Origin: Cytophagales bacterium
GTDB lineage: Bacteria; Bacteroidota; Bacteroidia; Cytophagales; ES-bin-26
Assembly: GCA_014379925.1 (NCBI GenBank)
Contig: JACMKY010000348.1
Span: 1-15,625 of the forward strand
Direction of reading: 5' to 3'
Length of the DNA: 15,625 bases
How positions within the stretch are numbered: the stretch's first letter is position 1; each line of letters begins with the position of its first letter. Position numbers and translations under genes: made by a program. Positions 1 to 7,295 of this stretch are shown in pieces. The notes below the pieces were generated by a model, which worked only from the letters and a program-made list of their open reading frames with translations, searched no databases and was not told where the DNA came from.

Positions 1-583
1 CTTCCGTTTCACGGCAAAAACCTCCCTTTCTGATACGAAGGCGCGGCCTTCCGGGCGGACCCGGAAGCAAGCCGTTGGGGATGGAATACGCAGCAATAGG
101 CAGCTAAAATGTAAGTCAGGATCAATTAGTCAAACCGACCTGCTGCTCCTTCGGTTGGTCAGGATGCTTTGTATTTTCTTTGTCGAACAAAATAAACGAG
201 CAGAAATACGAGCACTATAAATAGGAGGGAAGAATACACACTGTACAGTATGAGCATCTTCGCTAACAGCTTAAAAAACCAAACCAAGGCGGAGAATATT
301 TCTCTAATCAACACGGGTGCTGCTACGGGTTAAATCAATCATTGCGCGGTGAATCGACGGCGAAGGTGCAAACTTTGAGTTGATTTAAGAAGCACACTTT
401 TGGGAGATCACAACCTCCGTAAGTAACCGACAAAAATAAAGCCAGTACACAATCAATGTGTACTGGCAGTTGATTCTGAACGGATTGTTTTGTAACCTCC
501 ATTTCCCCGGACGGATACCGCTCCTTCGCTACCGCGGCACTGGTTTAGAGAAGACCGAACGGCCGGTTTTCCGGCCACGATTC
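1..583. other. Gene-free left flank
   Basis: I see no convincing gene here; the region is more AT-rich than the rest of the window and has frequent stops. It holds a GC-rich hairpin at 48-67 (CTTCCGGG, 4-nt loop, CCCGGAAG) with no T-run on either side, a 10-bp palindrome ACTGTACAGT at 240-249, and a 9-bp inverted repeat TTAAATCAA/TTGATTTAA at 330-338 and 380-388. A minus-strand terminator lies at 431-467 (listed separately). A perfect GGCCGG-TTTT-CCGGCC hairpin at 561-576 sits just downstream of the stop of the minus-strand methyltransferase. A 27-codon frame starts at 250, but the nearest AGGAGG (223-228) is too far away to support it. Confidence 0.6.
431..467 (-). terminator. Rho-independent terminator, minus strand
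   Basis: A perfect 11-bp stem (441-451 with 457-467, GCCAGTACACA and its complement) has a 5-nt loop. Read on the minus strand it is followed directly by TTTATTTTTG (440 down to 431), the usual hairpin plus U-run layout. It lies 117 bp beyond the methyltransferase stop codon and most likely ends that transcript. On the plus strand no T-run follows, so it appears to work one way only. Confidence 0.8.
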
Positions 584-1813
584 TTATTCGAATATTTTCG
601 TTTCGGGAATGGGCACGACGAACTTTCCGCCCCAGGTGCGGATGTGCGCCATTTGTTGGCTGATTTCCGTCCGCAGGTTCCAGGGCAGGATCAGCACGTA
701 ATCGGGTTTGGTCTCGGCGATTTTCTCGGGTGCGTAGATGGGAATGCGGGTACCGGGCAGGAAGTTCCCTTGCTTGTGCGGGCTTCGATCCACGGTGTAA
801 TCCACGAAGTCGGTGCGGATGCCGCAGTAGTTGAGCAGGGTGTTGCCTTTGCCGGGGGCCCCGTAGCCCGCGATGGACTTGCCTTCGCGTTTGGCCTGGA
901 TGAGGAAGTCCAGCAGTTTGCGTTTGGTCTCCTTCACTTTCTCCCCGAAGGTGGCGTAGTAGGCCAGGTCACTGAAGCCGGCCTTCTGCTCGCGTTCGCG
1001 CAGTTCGGTCACGTTCGTGCCGGTGGGTTTGGCTTTGTCTTCGTGGTGGCACGCGTAAATCCGCAGCGAACCGCCGTGCGTGGGCAGTTCCTGAACGTCG
1101 AACAGGCGCAGACCCTGGGAAGCAAAGACTTGTTCCACCGTGCTCAGCGAGAGGTAGGAAAAGTGTTCGTGGTAGATGGTGTCGAACTGGTTTTCCTCGA
1201 TCAGCCGCAGCAGGTGGGGAAATTCCATTGTGATGACGCCTCCGGGATTGAGCATCTGCTTCATTCCTCCCACGAAGTCGTTGATGTCCGGCACGTGGGC
1301 CAGCACGTTGTTGCCCAGCAGCAGGTCGGCCTTGCCGTAGCGCGTGACCAGTTCCAGGGCCGTCTGCACCCCGAAGAATTTCATTTCCGTGGGAATCCCC
1401 TTCAAAATCGCGGCCCGCGCCACGTTGCCCGACGGTTCCACGCCCAGCACCGGGACGTGCTTCTCGACGAAGTATTGCAGCAGGTAGCCGTCGTTGCTGG
1501 CCAGCTCCACCACGAAACTGTCGGCGTTGATGCCGAACCGTTCCACCATCAGGTCGGTGTAATTTTTGGCGTGCCGGAGCCAGGAATCGGAGAACGAGGA
1601 GAAGTAGCCGTATTCCTCGTCGAATATTTTGGTGGGGCTGACGTTGATGTTCAGTTGGACCAGGAAGCACTTTTCGCACACCATCGCGTGGAGCGGATAG
1701 GAGGGTTCCATCAGTTCCGCCTCCTCCGGTTTGACGTGGTCCTGGCAAAGCGGGGACGTGCCCAAGTCCACGAAAGTGAAGTGAAGCGGGGTAGCGCAGT
1801 AGCGGCAATTCAT
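584..1813 (-). CDS. Class I SAM-dependent C-methyltransferase (deoxysugar type)
   Basis: 409 residues with the three-part layout of the TylCIII/NovU/TcaB9 group of NDP-deoxysugar C-methyltransferases. The N-terminal zinc-binding domain has cysteines at 3, 6, 46 and 49, with 23 also nearby. A Rossmann methyltransferase core carries a SAM-binding motif VELASNDGY at 102-110. The group-typical YHEHFSYLS is at 214-222 and THGGSLRIY at 245-253. The C-terminal domain starts with GYGAPGKGN at 316-324. In TcaB9 the Tyr/Glu/His cluster of the YxEH motif lines the active site; here it is Y214-E216-H217. The likely role is methylating a keto-sugar carbon for a surface polysaccharide or glycoconjugate. 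The exact substrate cannot be read from the sequence. I chose the start at MNCRYC because the zinc domain begins there; an in-frame ATG at 1900 would add 29 residues of no recognisable family. No sugar-biosynthesis genes are nearby. Confidence 0.88.
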   Translation of the reverse strand: MNCRYCATPLHFTFVDLGTSPLCQDHVKPEEAELMEPSYPLHAMVCEKCFLVQLNINVSPTKIFDEEYGYFSSFSDSWLRHAKNYTDLMVERFGINADSFVVELASNDGYLLQYFVEKHVPVLGVEPSGNVARAAILKGIPTEMKFFGVQTALELVTRYGKADLLLGNNVLAHVPDINDFVGGMKQMLNPGGVITMEFPHLLRLIEENQFDTIYHEHFSYLSLSTVEQVFASQGLRLFDVQELPTHGGSLRIYACHHEDKAKPTGTNVTELREREQKAGFSDLAYYATFGEKVKETKRKLLDFLIQAKREGKSIAGYGAPGKGNTLLNYCGIRTDFVDYTVDRSPHKQGNFLPGTRIPIYAPEKIAETKPDYVLILPWNLRTEISQQMAHIRTWGGKFVVPIPETKIFE

Positions 1814-1906
1814 GGCGAAACGGGTATGAGTGGATGGACGGATTTGAAGACGGGCGGATTTGGAAACGGCGGATGCGCGTTGGTAGTCAATCGGCACCAC
1901 GCAGTG

Positions 1907-2068
1907 AGAAGCGGTTTGAGTTGATTACTTGAGGATGAAAACAACGGGTTTTTGAGCGAGGCAAGGCACTTTTGAGGTTCGTAGCCGGAGGCTACGGGCC
2001 AAAAAAGTAACGCGGCCGTAGCCAAAAAAACGTGTTTGCAGCCCAAGGAATTAACTCAAACCGCTTCT
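1907..2068. repeat. 162-bp imperfect palindrome (MITE- or REP-like)
   Basis: The two ends are a perfect 16-bp inverted repeat: AGAAGCGGTTTGAGTT at 1907-1922 and its complement at 2053-2068. The pairing continues inward with scattered mismatches along both arms of about 80 nt and closes in a perfect 7-bp stem (CGTAGCC 1980-1986, GGCTACG 1990-1996) with a 3-nt loop. By hand I estimate that roughly three quarters of the arm positions pair. There is no transposase and no clear target-site duplication. Transcription of the methyltransferase from upstream would have to pass through it. It could be a non-autonomous mobile element, a REP-like repeat, or a structured 5' leader. Confidence 0.7.
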
Positions 2069-2479
2069 GAAGCAATACTAGCTAACCTCTCCTGCTTTTT
2101 CAAGCAAAAAAGCCGGGTTTTCCTACGTTGTAACCGATACGGGTTTCCCACGCGTTTACTGGCCGGAATCGGTGCGTTCGGTGTTCTTCCTTACTTCCTC
2201 GAATCACGCGTTCAAGGACCGCCAGCCCGTTACCGGAAGGAAGGAAACGAATTTTGGTCTGCGTACCGGCGTAACCCAGCGGGCTTTGGTTCATCGCGTT
2301 GGTACAAAAGTGGGGCGGGGCGGTAACATCCCGCAACAAATGAGCAAAAACCTACGTACTACTTCCGGCCCGGAAACCCTACTTCTGGGCGGTACGGGTC
2401 AAAAGCCTTATTTTTGCGCTTCAGGCGGGGAATTTGTACCCCCTTTGCGCGTCTGTTTTCCATCATCCGATAACGTCTT
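2069..2479. other. Intergenic region upstream of the AsmA-like gene
   Basis: No gene is supported here; the open frames crossing it are short, overlap one another on both strands and match no family I know. It holds a small hairpin at 2094-2113 (GCTTTTT, 6-nt loop, AAAAAGC) and a good -7-type promoter element near its right end (listed separately). Confidence 0.55.
2409..2416 (+). promoter_or_regulatory. Putative Bacteroidota -7 element for the AsmA-like gene
   Basis: TATTTTTG matches the Bacteroidota sigma-A -7 consensus TAnnTTTG exactly and lies 63 bp before the ATG at 2480. The -33 part is weak: only TCTGG around 2385-2389 at about the right distance. The call rests on one short motif and position. 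Confidence 0.45.
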
Positions 2480-5400
2480 ATGAAAAAAGCACTCTTGATC
2501 ATTGCCGGAATAGGGATTCTCCTGTTGGGAGCCGCCTTCCTCATTCCCATCGTTTTCAAGGACGACATCAAGGCCAAGATCGACCAGCAGATCGCCCAGT
2601 CGGTGAATGCCGACGTGTACTTCGACGCCGACAAGTTCGGCTTGAGCCTGTTCCGCCACTTTCCCAACGCCACCGTGTCGCTGGCCGATTTCGGGGTGGT
2701 GGGTAAGGGGGCTTTCCGGGGCGATACGCTCGTGTCGGTGGCGGATTTTGACGTAGTCGTGAACCTGATGAGCCTGTTCGGGGAGAAAATTGAAGTCAAC
2801 AGCCTTTACCTGGATTCTCCCCGCGTGCTGGCCAAGGTACTCAAGGACGGTTCGGCCAACTGGGACGTGGCCATCGCCGACACGACGGCCGTCGCTCCCT
2901 CCGATACCGCCGCGTCGAAGTTCGCGATAGGCATTCAACACTGGGAAATAAAGAACGGGTACGTGGTGTACGACGACGCCACCCTGCCCATGTACGCGAA
3001 GCTGGAAGGCGTCAACCACACCGGCAGCGGCGACCTGACCCAGGACGTTTTCGACATGGCCAGCCAGACGCGGGTGGACCAGCTAACGGTGGACTACGCC
3101 GGCACCGAGTACCTGACCAACAAGAAGCTGGATGCCGACGTGACGATGGCGATGGACCTTCCGCAAATGAAGTTCACCTTCAAGGAAAACACCGCCCGGC
3201 TCAACGACTTCGCTTTCGGGTTCAGCGGCTTTTTTGCCATGCCCGACACCAACATGGTGATGGACCTCACCTACCAGGCCAAGGAAACCGATTTCAAGAA
3301 CCTGCTCTCGCTCGTACCGGGCGTCTATTCCGAAAGCTTCAAGGACGTGCAGGCGAGCGGTACAATGGCTTTCGACGGGATGGTGAAAGGTACCTACAAC
3401 GCCCGTCAGATGCCCGCTTTTGCCCTCAACCTGCTGGTCAACAATGCCATGTTCAAGTACCCCGCCCTGCCCACGGCGGTCAGCAACATCAACGTGGACG
3501 TGAAGATCAACAACGCCGACGGAATTCTGGACAACACCGTGGTGGACATTCGCAAGTTCAACCTCGACCTGGGCAAGAACCCCATCAACGGTCGCGTGCG
3601 GGTGCAGGGCTTGGGCAAACCAAAAGTAGATGCCAACGTGCTGGCTAAAATCAACCTGGCCGACATCGCGCAGATGTTTCCGATGGAAGGCCTGACGCTG
3701 CGCGGCCTCTACAACCTGGACCTGAAGGCCAAGGGAACCTACGACACGCTGACCAAGCAGATCCCCACCATCGACGCGAAGATGCGTTTGCAGGATGGTT
3801 TCGTGAAATCGAAGGACTTCCCCGCCCCGCTCGAACAACTGAACGTGGTGGCCGCCATCACCAACGCGACCGGCCGGATGGTGGATACCAAAATCAACGT
3901 GAGCGACTTCCGGATGCGGCTCGAAGGCGAACCCCTGCAAGCCTCGGCCTACGTGGAAAACCTGGATGACTACACCTACGACGTGAAGGTGAAGGGCGCG
4001 GCCGACCTGACCAAGATGACCAAGATCTACCCGCTCGAAGGCATGACGCTGACGGGCCGCATCGCCGCCGACATTGCCACCAAGGGCAAGCTGTCGGACG
4101 TGACGGCCAAACGCTACGAAAACCTGCCCACCAGTGGCACGATGAACGTCAGCAATTTCACCTTCACCAGCCCGGACGTGCCGCAGGGAGTAAAAATTAC
4201 CGCGGCCCGGATGAATTTTTCTCCCCAGCAAATCAACCTCACCGAATACCGGGGCTTCATGGGCAAGAGCGACGTGGCGATGACGGGCACCTTCTCCAAC
4301 TACCTGGCCTACGCGCTGGGCAAGGACGCGGTGGTCAAGGGGAACCTGAACTTCAACTCGGCTCGTTTCGACGTGAACGAGTGGATGGCGGCCGACCCGA
4401 ATGCCAAACCCGTCGCCCAGGACACGGTGCCGCTGGCGGTGGTGGAAATTCCCAAAAACGTGGACTTCGTGCTGGCTTCCGCCATCGGACGGGTGGATTA
4501 CGGCAACTTGCAGCTCGACAACCTGAAGGGCAACCTCATCGTGCGCGACGGCACGGTACGGATGGACGGATTGGCCTTCAACACGCTGGGTGGCAGCTTC
4601 GTCACCAACGGCACCTACGACCCGCGCGACGTCAAACGCCCCTTGTTCGACTTCGACCTCAACATTGCCAACCTGGCCATTCCCGCCGCCTTCCGGACCT
4701 TCACTACCGTGCAGGCTATGATGCCGTTGGCGCAGTACATGAACGGCAACGTTTCGACCAACTTCAAGATCGGCGGGGAGTTGACGCCGACCATGATGCC
4801 CAACCTGAAGACGTTGTCCGGTGGGGGGTTGCTCAAAATCGCCGAGGCCATGATCAAGGATTCGCCCGTGCTGCAGAAGCTCATCGCCACCACCAAGCTC
4901 AACGGCCTGGACCCGATGCAGTTGAAAGATCTGCTCCTGCAAGCCGAAGTGAAAGACGGCAAGATCACCTACAAGCCTTTTGACTTTAACGTGAAGGAGT
5001 ACAAGTTCACCCTCGCCGGGGGCAACTTCCTGGATGGCTCGCTCGACTACAAACTGACCGTAAACGCGCCTTCGGGTGCGCTGGGAACCGCCGCCAACCA
5101 GGCGCTGGCTTCCTTCACGGGCGGCAAGGCCCTCATCGGCGACCGCATCACCATCCCGATCAGCGTGGGTGGTACTTTCAAGGCACCGAAGTTCGTGCCG
5201 TTGGGTGCCAGCACCAACGGTTCGGTGAAGGAAGCCGTGGCCGCCAACGTGAAAGCGGGGGCCGAAGCGCTGAAGACCGAAGCCGAGGCCCGGGCCCGGG
5301 CCAAAGCCGACAGCCTCCGGACCGTGGGCGAGGCCCGGCTGAAGGCGGAAAGCGACCGGGTGAGGGCCGAAGCCGAAACCAGGCTGAAGACGGAGCAGGA

Positions 5401-5524
5401 AAAACTGGAGGTTCGGCGGCGGGCCGCCGAAGACTCGGCCCGGAAACGACTGGCGGCGGAAAAGAAAAAACTTCTCAACAAGTTCGGCTTCCCTGCCAAA
5501 AAAGACACAACCCAGAAGGATTGA
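2480..5524 (+). CDS. AsmA-like envelope protein with C-terminal coiled coil
   Basis: 1014 residues. An N-terminal transmembrane anchor spans about residues 4-26 (Lys-Lys then a long hydrophobic run). It is followed by some 880 residues of alternating beta-strand-like segments with many Asp/Asn/Gly turns, as in the AsmA/TamB superfamily. An AsmA-like C-terminal part (about 700-900) includes the pattern 'LxLDNLKGNLxVRDGTVRM'. AsmA-like proteins span the periplasm from an inner-membrane anchor and are linked to outer-membrane assembly or phospholipid transport; the exact role of this paralogue is unknown. The last ~99 residues (from 916) are an Ala/Glu/Lys/Arg-rich heptad-like tail predicted to be a coiled coil, ending in a basic segment. 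It has its own promoter and terminator, so it appears to be monocistronic. Confidence 0.85.
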   Translation: MKKALLIIAGIGILLLGAAFLIPIVFKDDIKAKIDQQIAQSVNADVYFDADKFGLSLFRHFPNATVSLADFGVVGKGAFRGDTLVSVADFDVVVNLMSLFGEKIEVNSLYLDSPRVLAKVLKDGSANWDVAIADTTAVAPSDTAASKFAIGIQHWEIKNGYVVYDDATLPMYAKLEGVNHTGSGDLTQDVFDMASQTRVDQLTVDYAGTEYLTNKKLDADVTMAMDLPQMKFTFKENTARLNDFAFGFSGFFAMPDTNMVMDLTYQAKETDFKNLLSLVPGVYSESFKDVQASGTMAFDGMVKGTYNARQMPAFALNLLVNNAMFKYPALPTAVSNINVDVKINNADGILDNTVVDIRKFNLDLGKNPINGRVRVQGLGKPKVDANVLAKINLADIAQMFPMEGLTLRGLYNLDLKAKGTYDTLTKQIPTIDAKMRLQDGFVKSKDFPAPLEQLNVVAAITNATGRMVDTKINVSDFRMRLEGEPLQASAYVENLDDYTYDVKVKGAADLTKMTKIYPLEGMTLTGRIAADIATKGKLSDVTAKRYENLPTSGTMNVSNFTFTSPDVPQGVKITAARMNFSPQQINLTEYRGFMGKSDVAMTGTFSNYLAYALGKDAVVKGNLNFNSARFDVNEWMAADPNAKPVAQDTVPLAVVEIPKNVDFVLASAIGRVDYGNLQLDNLKGNLIVRDGTVRMDGLAFNTLGGSFVTNGTYDPRDVKRPLFDFDLNIANLAIPAAFRTFTTVQAMMPLAQYMNGNVSTNFKIGGELTPTMMPNLKTLSGGGLLKIAEAMIKDSPVLQKLIATTKLNGLDPMQLKDLLLQAEVKDGKITYKPFDFNVKEYKFTLAGGNFLDGSLDYKLTVNAPSGALGTAANQALASFTGGKALIGDRITIPISVGGTFKAPKFVPLGASTNGSVKEAVAANVKAGAEALKTEAEARARAKADSLRTVGEARLKAESDRVRAEAETRLKTEQEKLEVRRRAAEDSARKRLAAEKKKLLNKFGFPAKKDTTQKD

Positions 5525-5533
5525 GTGCGGCTG

Positions 5534-5582
5534 GCCGAAGATTCCGTCTCTTTAAGAGATGGAATCTTCGGCGATATTTTTT
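5534..5582 (+). terminator. Strong rho-independent terminator after the AsmA-like gene
   Basis: The stem runs 5534-5551 with 5555-5572 around a TTA loop: 18 pairs, one of them a G-U wobble. GATA and then six T (5577-5582) follow. It starts 10 bp after the AsmA-like stop codon. This is the clearest terminator in the window and isolates the AsmA-like gene from the Rrf2 gene. Confidence 0.92.
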
Positions 5583-5592
5583 GGTCTTAACT

Positions 5593-5609
5593 GAAACCAA
5601 TCTTGTTAC
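5593..5609 (+). promoter_or_regulatory. Putative Rrf2 operator, regulator promoter
   Basis: GAAAC-N7-GTTAC is an imperfect 17-bp dyad ending 33 bp before the GTG start of the Rrf2-type gene. The complementary strand reads GTAAC-N7-GTTTC, and exactly this arrangement recurs at 6111-6127 before the next gene. The wider 18-bp window (5592-5609) matches the second site at 14 of 18 positions, the differences lying in a central 4-nt spacer. That fits autoregulation by a dimeric winged-helix protein. Binding is inferred. Confidence 0.6.
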
Positions 5610-5642
5610 AATTGGGTTAGGCCTCCAACCGACTTCAATTCC

Positions 5643-6089
5643 GTGAGCAGCAACTTTCTGACGGCGATCCACCTGATGACCTACTTGGCTTACAAATACA
5701 ACGGCAACGCCGTCGTGACTTCGGACGAATTGGCGGCAACCATCCAGCACAACCCCGTGGTGGTGCGCCGACTGGTCAGCAAATTGAGAAAAGCCGGACT
5801 AGTCGACGCGGTGCGGGGAAAGAATGGCGGTTTCCGGCTGGGTCAGCCCGGTTCCGAGATTTGCCTCTTGTCAGTTTTCACCGCCATCGAGGGTGACGGC
5901 CCCGACTTGTTTTCGTTGGCCAATATGGACAAACGCACCGGCTGCAACCCCATTGCCGACAGCATCCAGCACACGCTCGGTGACCTGCTGCGGCAATCGC
6001 TCGAGGAGATGAAAAAAGACTTGGCCACCCACTCGGTGAGCGGCGTACTGGAGACGTCGCTGAAGCGACTAAACATGCCGCGTTGCTGA
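5643..6089 (+). CDS. Rrf2-family transcriptional regulator (YwnA-like)
   Basis: 148 residues, the usual length for the family. A winged helix-turn-helix occupies residues 1-70: recognition helix around 37-50 (NPVVVRRLVSKLRKAGL) and a wing VRGKNGGFRLGQP at 57-69, the Rrf2 signature. The rest is a dimerisation helix region. Cysteines are at 74, 101 and 148. They do not form the closely spaced trio that holds the Fe-S cluster in IscR and NsrR, so this is more like the cluster-free YwnA/HypR branch; thiol sensing is possible but not shown. It starts at GTG; no ATG lies between this codon and the terminator upstream in this frame. It probably represses itself and the oxidoreductase 58 bp downstream, because the same dyad precedes both. 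Confidence 0.9.
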   Translation: MSSNFLTAIHLMTYLAYKYNGNAVVTSDELAATIQHNPVVVRRLVSKLRKAGLVDAVRGKNGGFRLGQPGSEICLLSVFTAIEGDGPDLFSLANMDKRTGCNPIADSIQHTLGDLLRQSLEEMKKDLATHSVSGVLETSLKRLNMPRC

Positions 6090-6110
6090 CGAAAAACTTT
6101 GCGCATAAAC

Positions 6111-6127
6111 GTAACAAAAAAGGTTTC
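6111..6127 (+). promoter_or_regulatory. Putative Rrf2 operator, oxidoreductase promoter
   Basis: GTAAC-N7-GTTTC, the same 17-bp dyad as at 5593-5609 but in the opposite orientation, ends 20 bp before the ATG of the quinone oxidoreductase. Having its own copy suggests this gene has its own regulated promoter in addition to possible read-through from the Rrf2 gene. A second dyad (GTTT-N6-AAAC, 6123-6136) overlaps it and could be part of the site. Confidence 0.6.
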
Positions 6128-6147
6128 AATTTAAACAAAAACCCTTT

Positions 6148-7098
6148 ATGAAAGCAGTACAGTTTTCCGAACACGGCCCGGCCGAAGTTCTGCAGTTGGT
6201 AGAGTTGCCCACGCCCCAGCCCCGGACGGGCGAGGTGCTGGTGAAAGTAGCCGCCGCGGGCGTCAATTACGCCGATGTCCTCCAGCGCAAAGGCACCTAC
6301 CCGGTGCCGGTAACGTTGCCCTACGTGACGGGGTACGAAGTGGTGGGCGTCATCGAATCCGTCGGCCCCGACGTAACGCAACGGCAACCCGGCCAGCGCA
6401 TTGCGGCCCTGATTCAAAGCGGGGGGTACGCCGAATACGCCCTCGTACCGGCCGCCCAGGCCATTCCGCTGCCCGACGGGTTGGGCGACGCCGAGGCTAC
6501 GGCCCTGCTCGTGCAGGGCATGACGGCCGTTGGCCTGCTCCGCACGGGTGCTTACGCGTCGGTGCTGGTGCTGGCGGCCGCGGGGGGCGTTGGCTCGGTA
6601 CTGGTACAAATAGCCAAGAACCAAGGCAAGCGGGTCGTTGCGGCCGTCGGCAGCGAAGCCAAAAAAGCGTCGGTCCTCGACTTCGGAGCCGATGCCGTCG
6701 TCAGTTACGCCGATGCCGATTGGGTGGATCAGGTGCTGCGGGCCACCGATGGCCAGGGCGTGGCGGTGGCTTTTGACGCGGTTGGCGGGGTGGTGGGCAA
6801 CGGGGCGTTGCGTACGCTGGCGGCGGGCGGTACGCTGGTGGTGTACGGGGCGGCCAGTGGCGAGCCGACGATGGTGGCCGGGCAGCAACTGATTAGCAAG
6901 GTACAGGCCGTTCGGGGCTACACGCTATTTGCCGACGCGGACAAGTTCGGGGAGTACGTGGGCGAGTTGTTCGGGTATTTGCAAGCCGGTAAGCTGCAAC
7001 TACCCGTGCAAACCTATTCCTTTGCCGAAGTGCAGACCGCTCACCGCGCCATGGAATCCCGTCAAACGCAGGGAAAAGTAGCGCTGCTGTTCGGATAG
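6148..7098 (+). CDS. Zinc-free MDR-family NADPH:quinone oxidoreductase
   Basis: 316 residues, typical for quinone oxidoreductases of the medium-chain dehydrogenase/reductase superfamily. The N-terminal catalytic domain carries GVNYADVLQRKGTYP at 38-52, the quinone oxidoreductase signature region. The nucleotide-binding Rossmann fold carries AAAGGVGS at 143-150, the usual NADPH-binding loop. The zinc ligands of alcohol dehydrogenases are absent, so it is a reductase of quinones or other enones using NADPH in the cytoplasm. Its place directly behind an Rrf2 regulator with a shared operator-like dyad suggests induction by electrophiles or quinones. It could instead be a crotonyl-CoA-reductase-like enoyl reductase, but the length and motifs favour quinone reductase. 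Confidence 0.88.
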   Translation: MKAVQFSEHGPAEVLQLVELPTPQPRTGEVLVKVAAAGVNYADVLQRKGTYPVPVTLPYVTGYEVVGVIESVGPDVTQRQPGQRIAALIQSGGYAEYALVPAAQAIPLPDGLGDAEATALLVQGMTAVGLLRTGAYASVLVLAAAGGVGSVLVQIAKNQGKRVVAAVGSEAKKASVLDFGADAVVSYADADWVDQVLRATDGQGVAVAFDAVGGVVGNGALRTLAAGGTLVVYGAASGEPTMVAGQQLISKVQAVRGYTLFADADKFGEYVGELFGYLQAGKLQLPVQTYSFAEVQTAHRAMESRQTQGKVALLFG

Positions 7099-7107
7099 CC
7101 CTCCAAA

Positions 7108-7140
7108 TAACCCCGTAAGATTTGAGACCTTACGGGGTTA
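7108..7140. terminator. Bidirectional hairpin between convergent genes
   Basis: A perfect 12-bp stem (7108-7119 TAACCCCGTAAG with 7129-7140) has a 9-nt loop and starts 9 bp after the oxidoreductase stop. The genes on both sides converge, as expected for a shared terminator. T-runs are weak on both strands (TTTGG on the minus side, CGTTAAAA on the plus side), so it could also be a REP-like intergenic palindrome. The remaining bases up to 7295 show nothing recognisable. Confidence 0.65.
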
Positions 7141-7295
7141 CGTTAAAAGGATACATCACTTTTGGAACCGGTGGCAGCGCCCGAATCTCAATTCAGATCA
7201 GGCCCCTAAAAAATCCATCTCATTCCGGTCGACAGGATTCTTCTTTCATCCCTGGGTTTCTGGTGGGTTCCGTTCCTGACGACTGGTAAATTTGC

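Noticed and set aside
48..67. GC-rich hairpin near the left edge as a terminator
   Set aside because: There is no T-run on either side, and no gene in view needs it; kept only as a note in the flank description.
458..1924. Long plus-strand open frame opposite the methyltransferase
   Set aside because: It mirrors a well-recognised gene in GC-rich DNA. Its translation is Val/Gly/His/Gln-rich with no family match.
1810..2046. Minus-strand frame starting MGCKHVFLATAALLFWPVASG, looking like a signal peptide
   Set aside because: It runs through the 162-bp palindrome, overlaps the methyltransferase start and has no family. The hydrophobic start comes from the repeat sequence.
2129..2147. GTAAC...GTTTC resembling the Rrf2 dyad
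   Set aside because: The spacer is 8 nt instead of 7, the flanking bases do not match, and the site is far from any start codon.
3083..4942. 619-codon minus-strand open frame inside the AsmA-like gene
   Set aside because: It is an antisense shadow caused by biased third codon positions. The plus-strand frame has an anchor, AsmA features, a promoter and a terminator.
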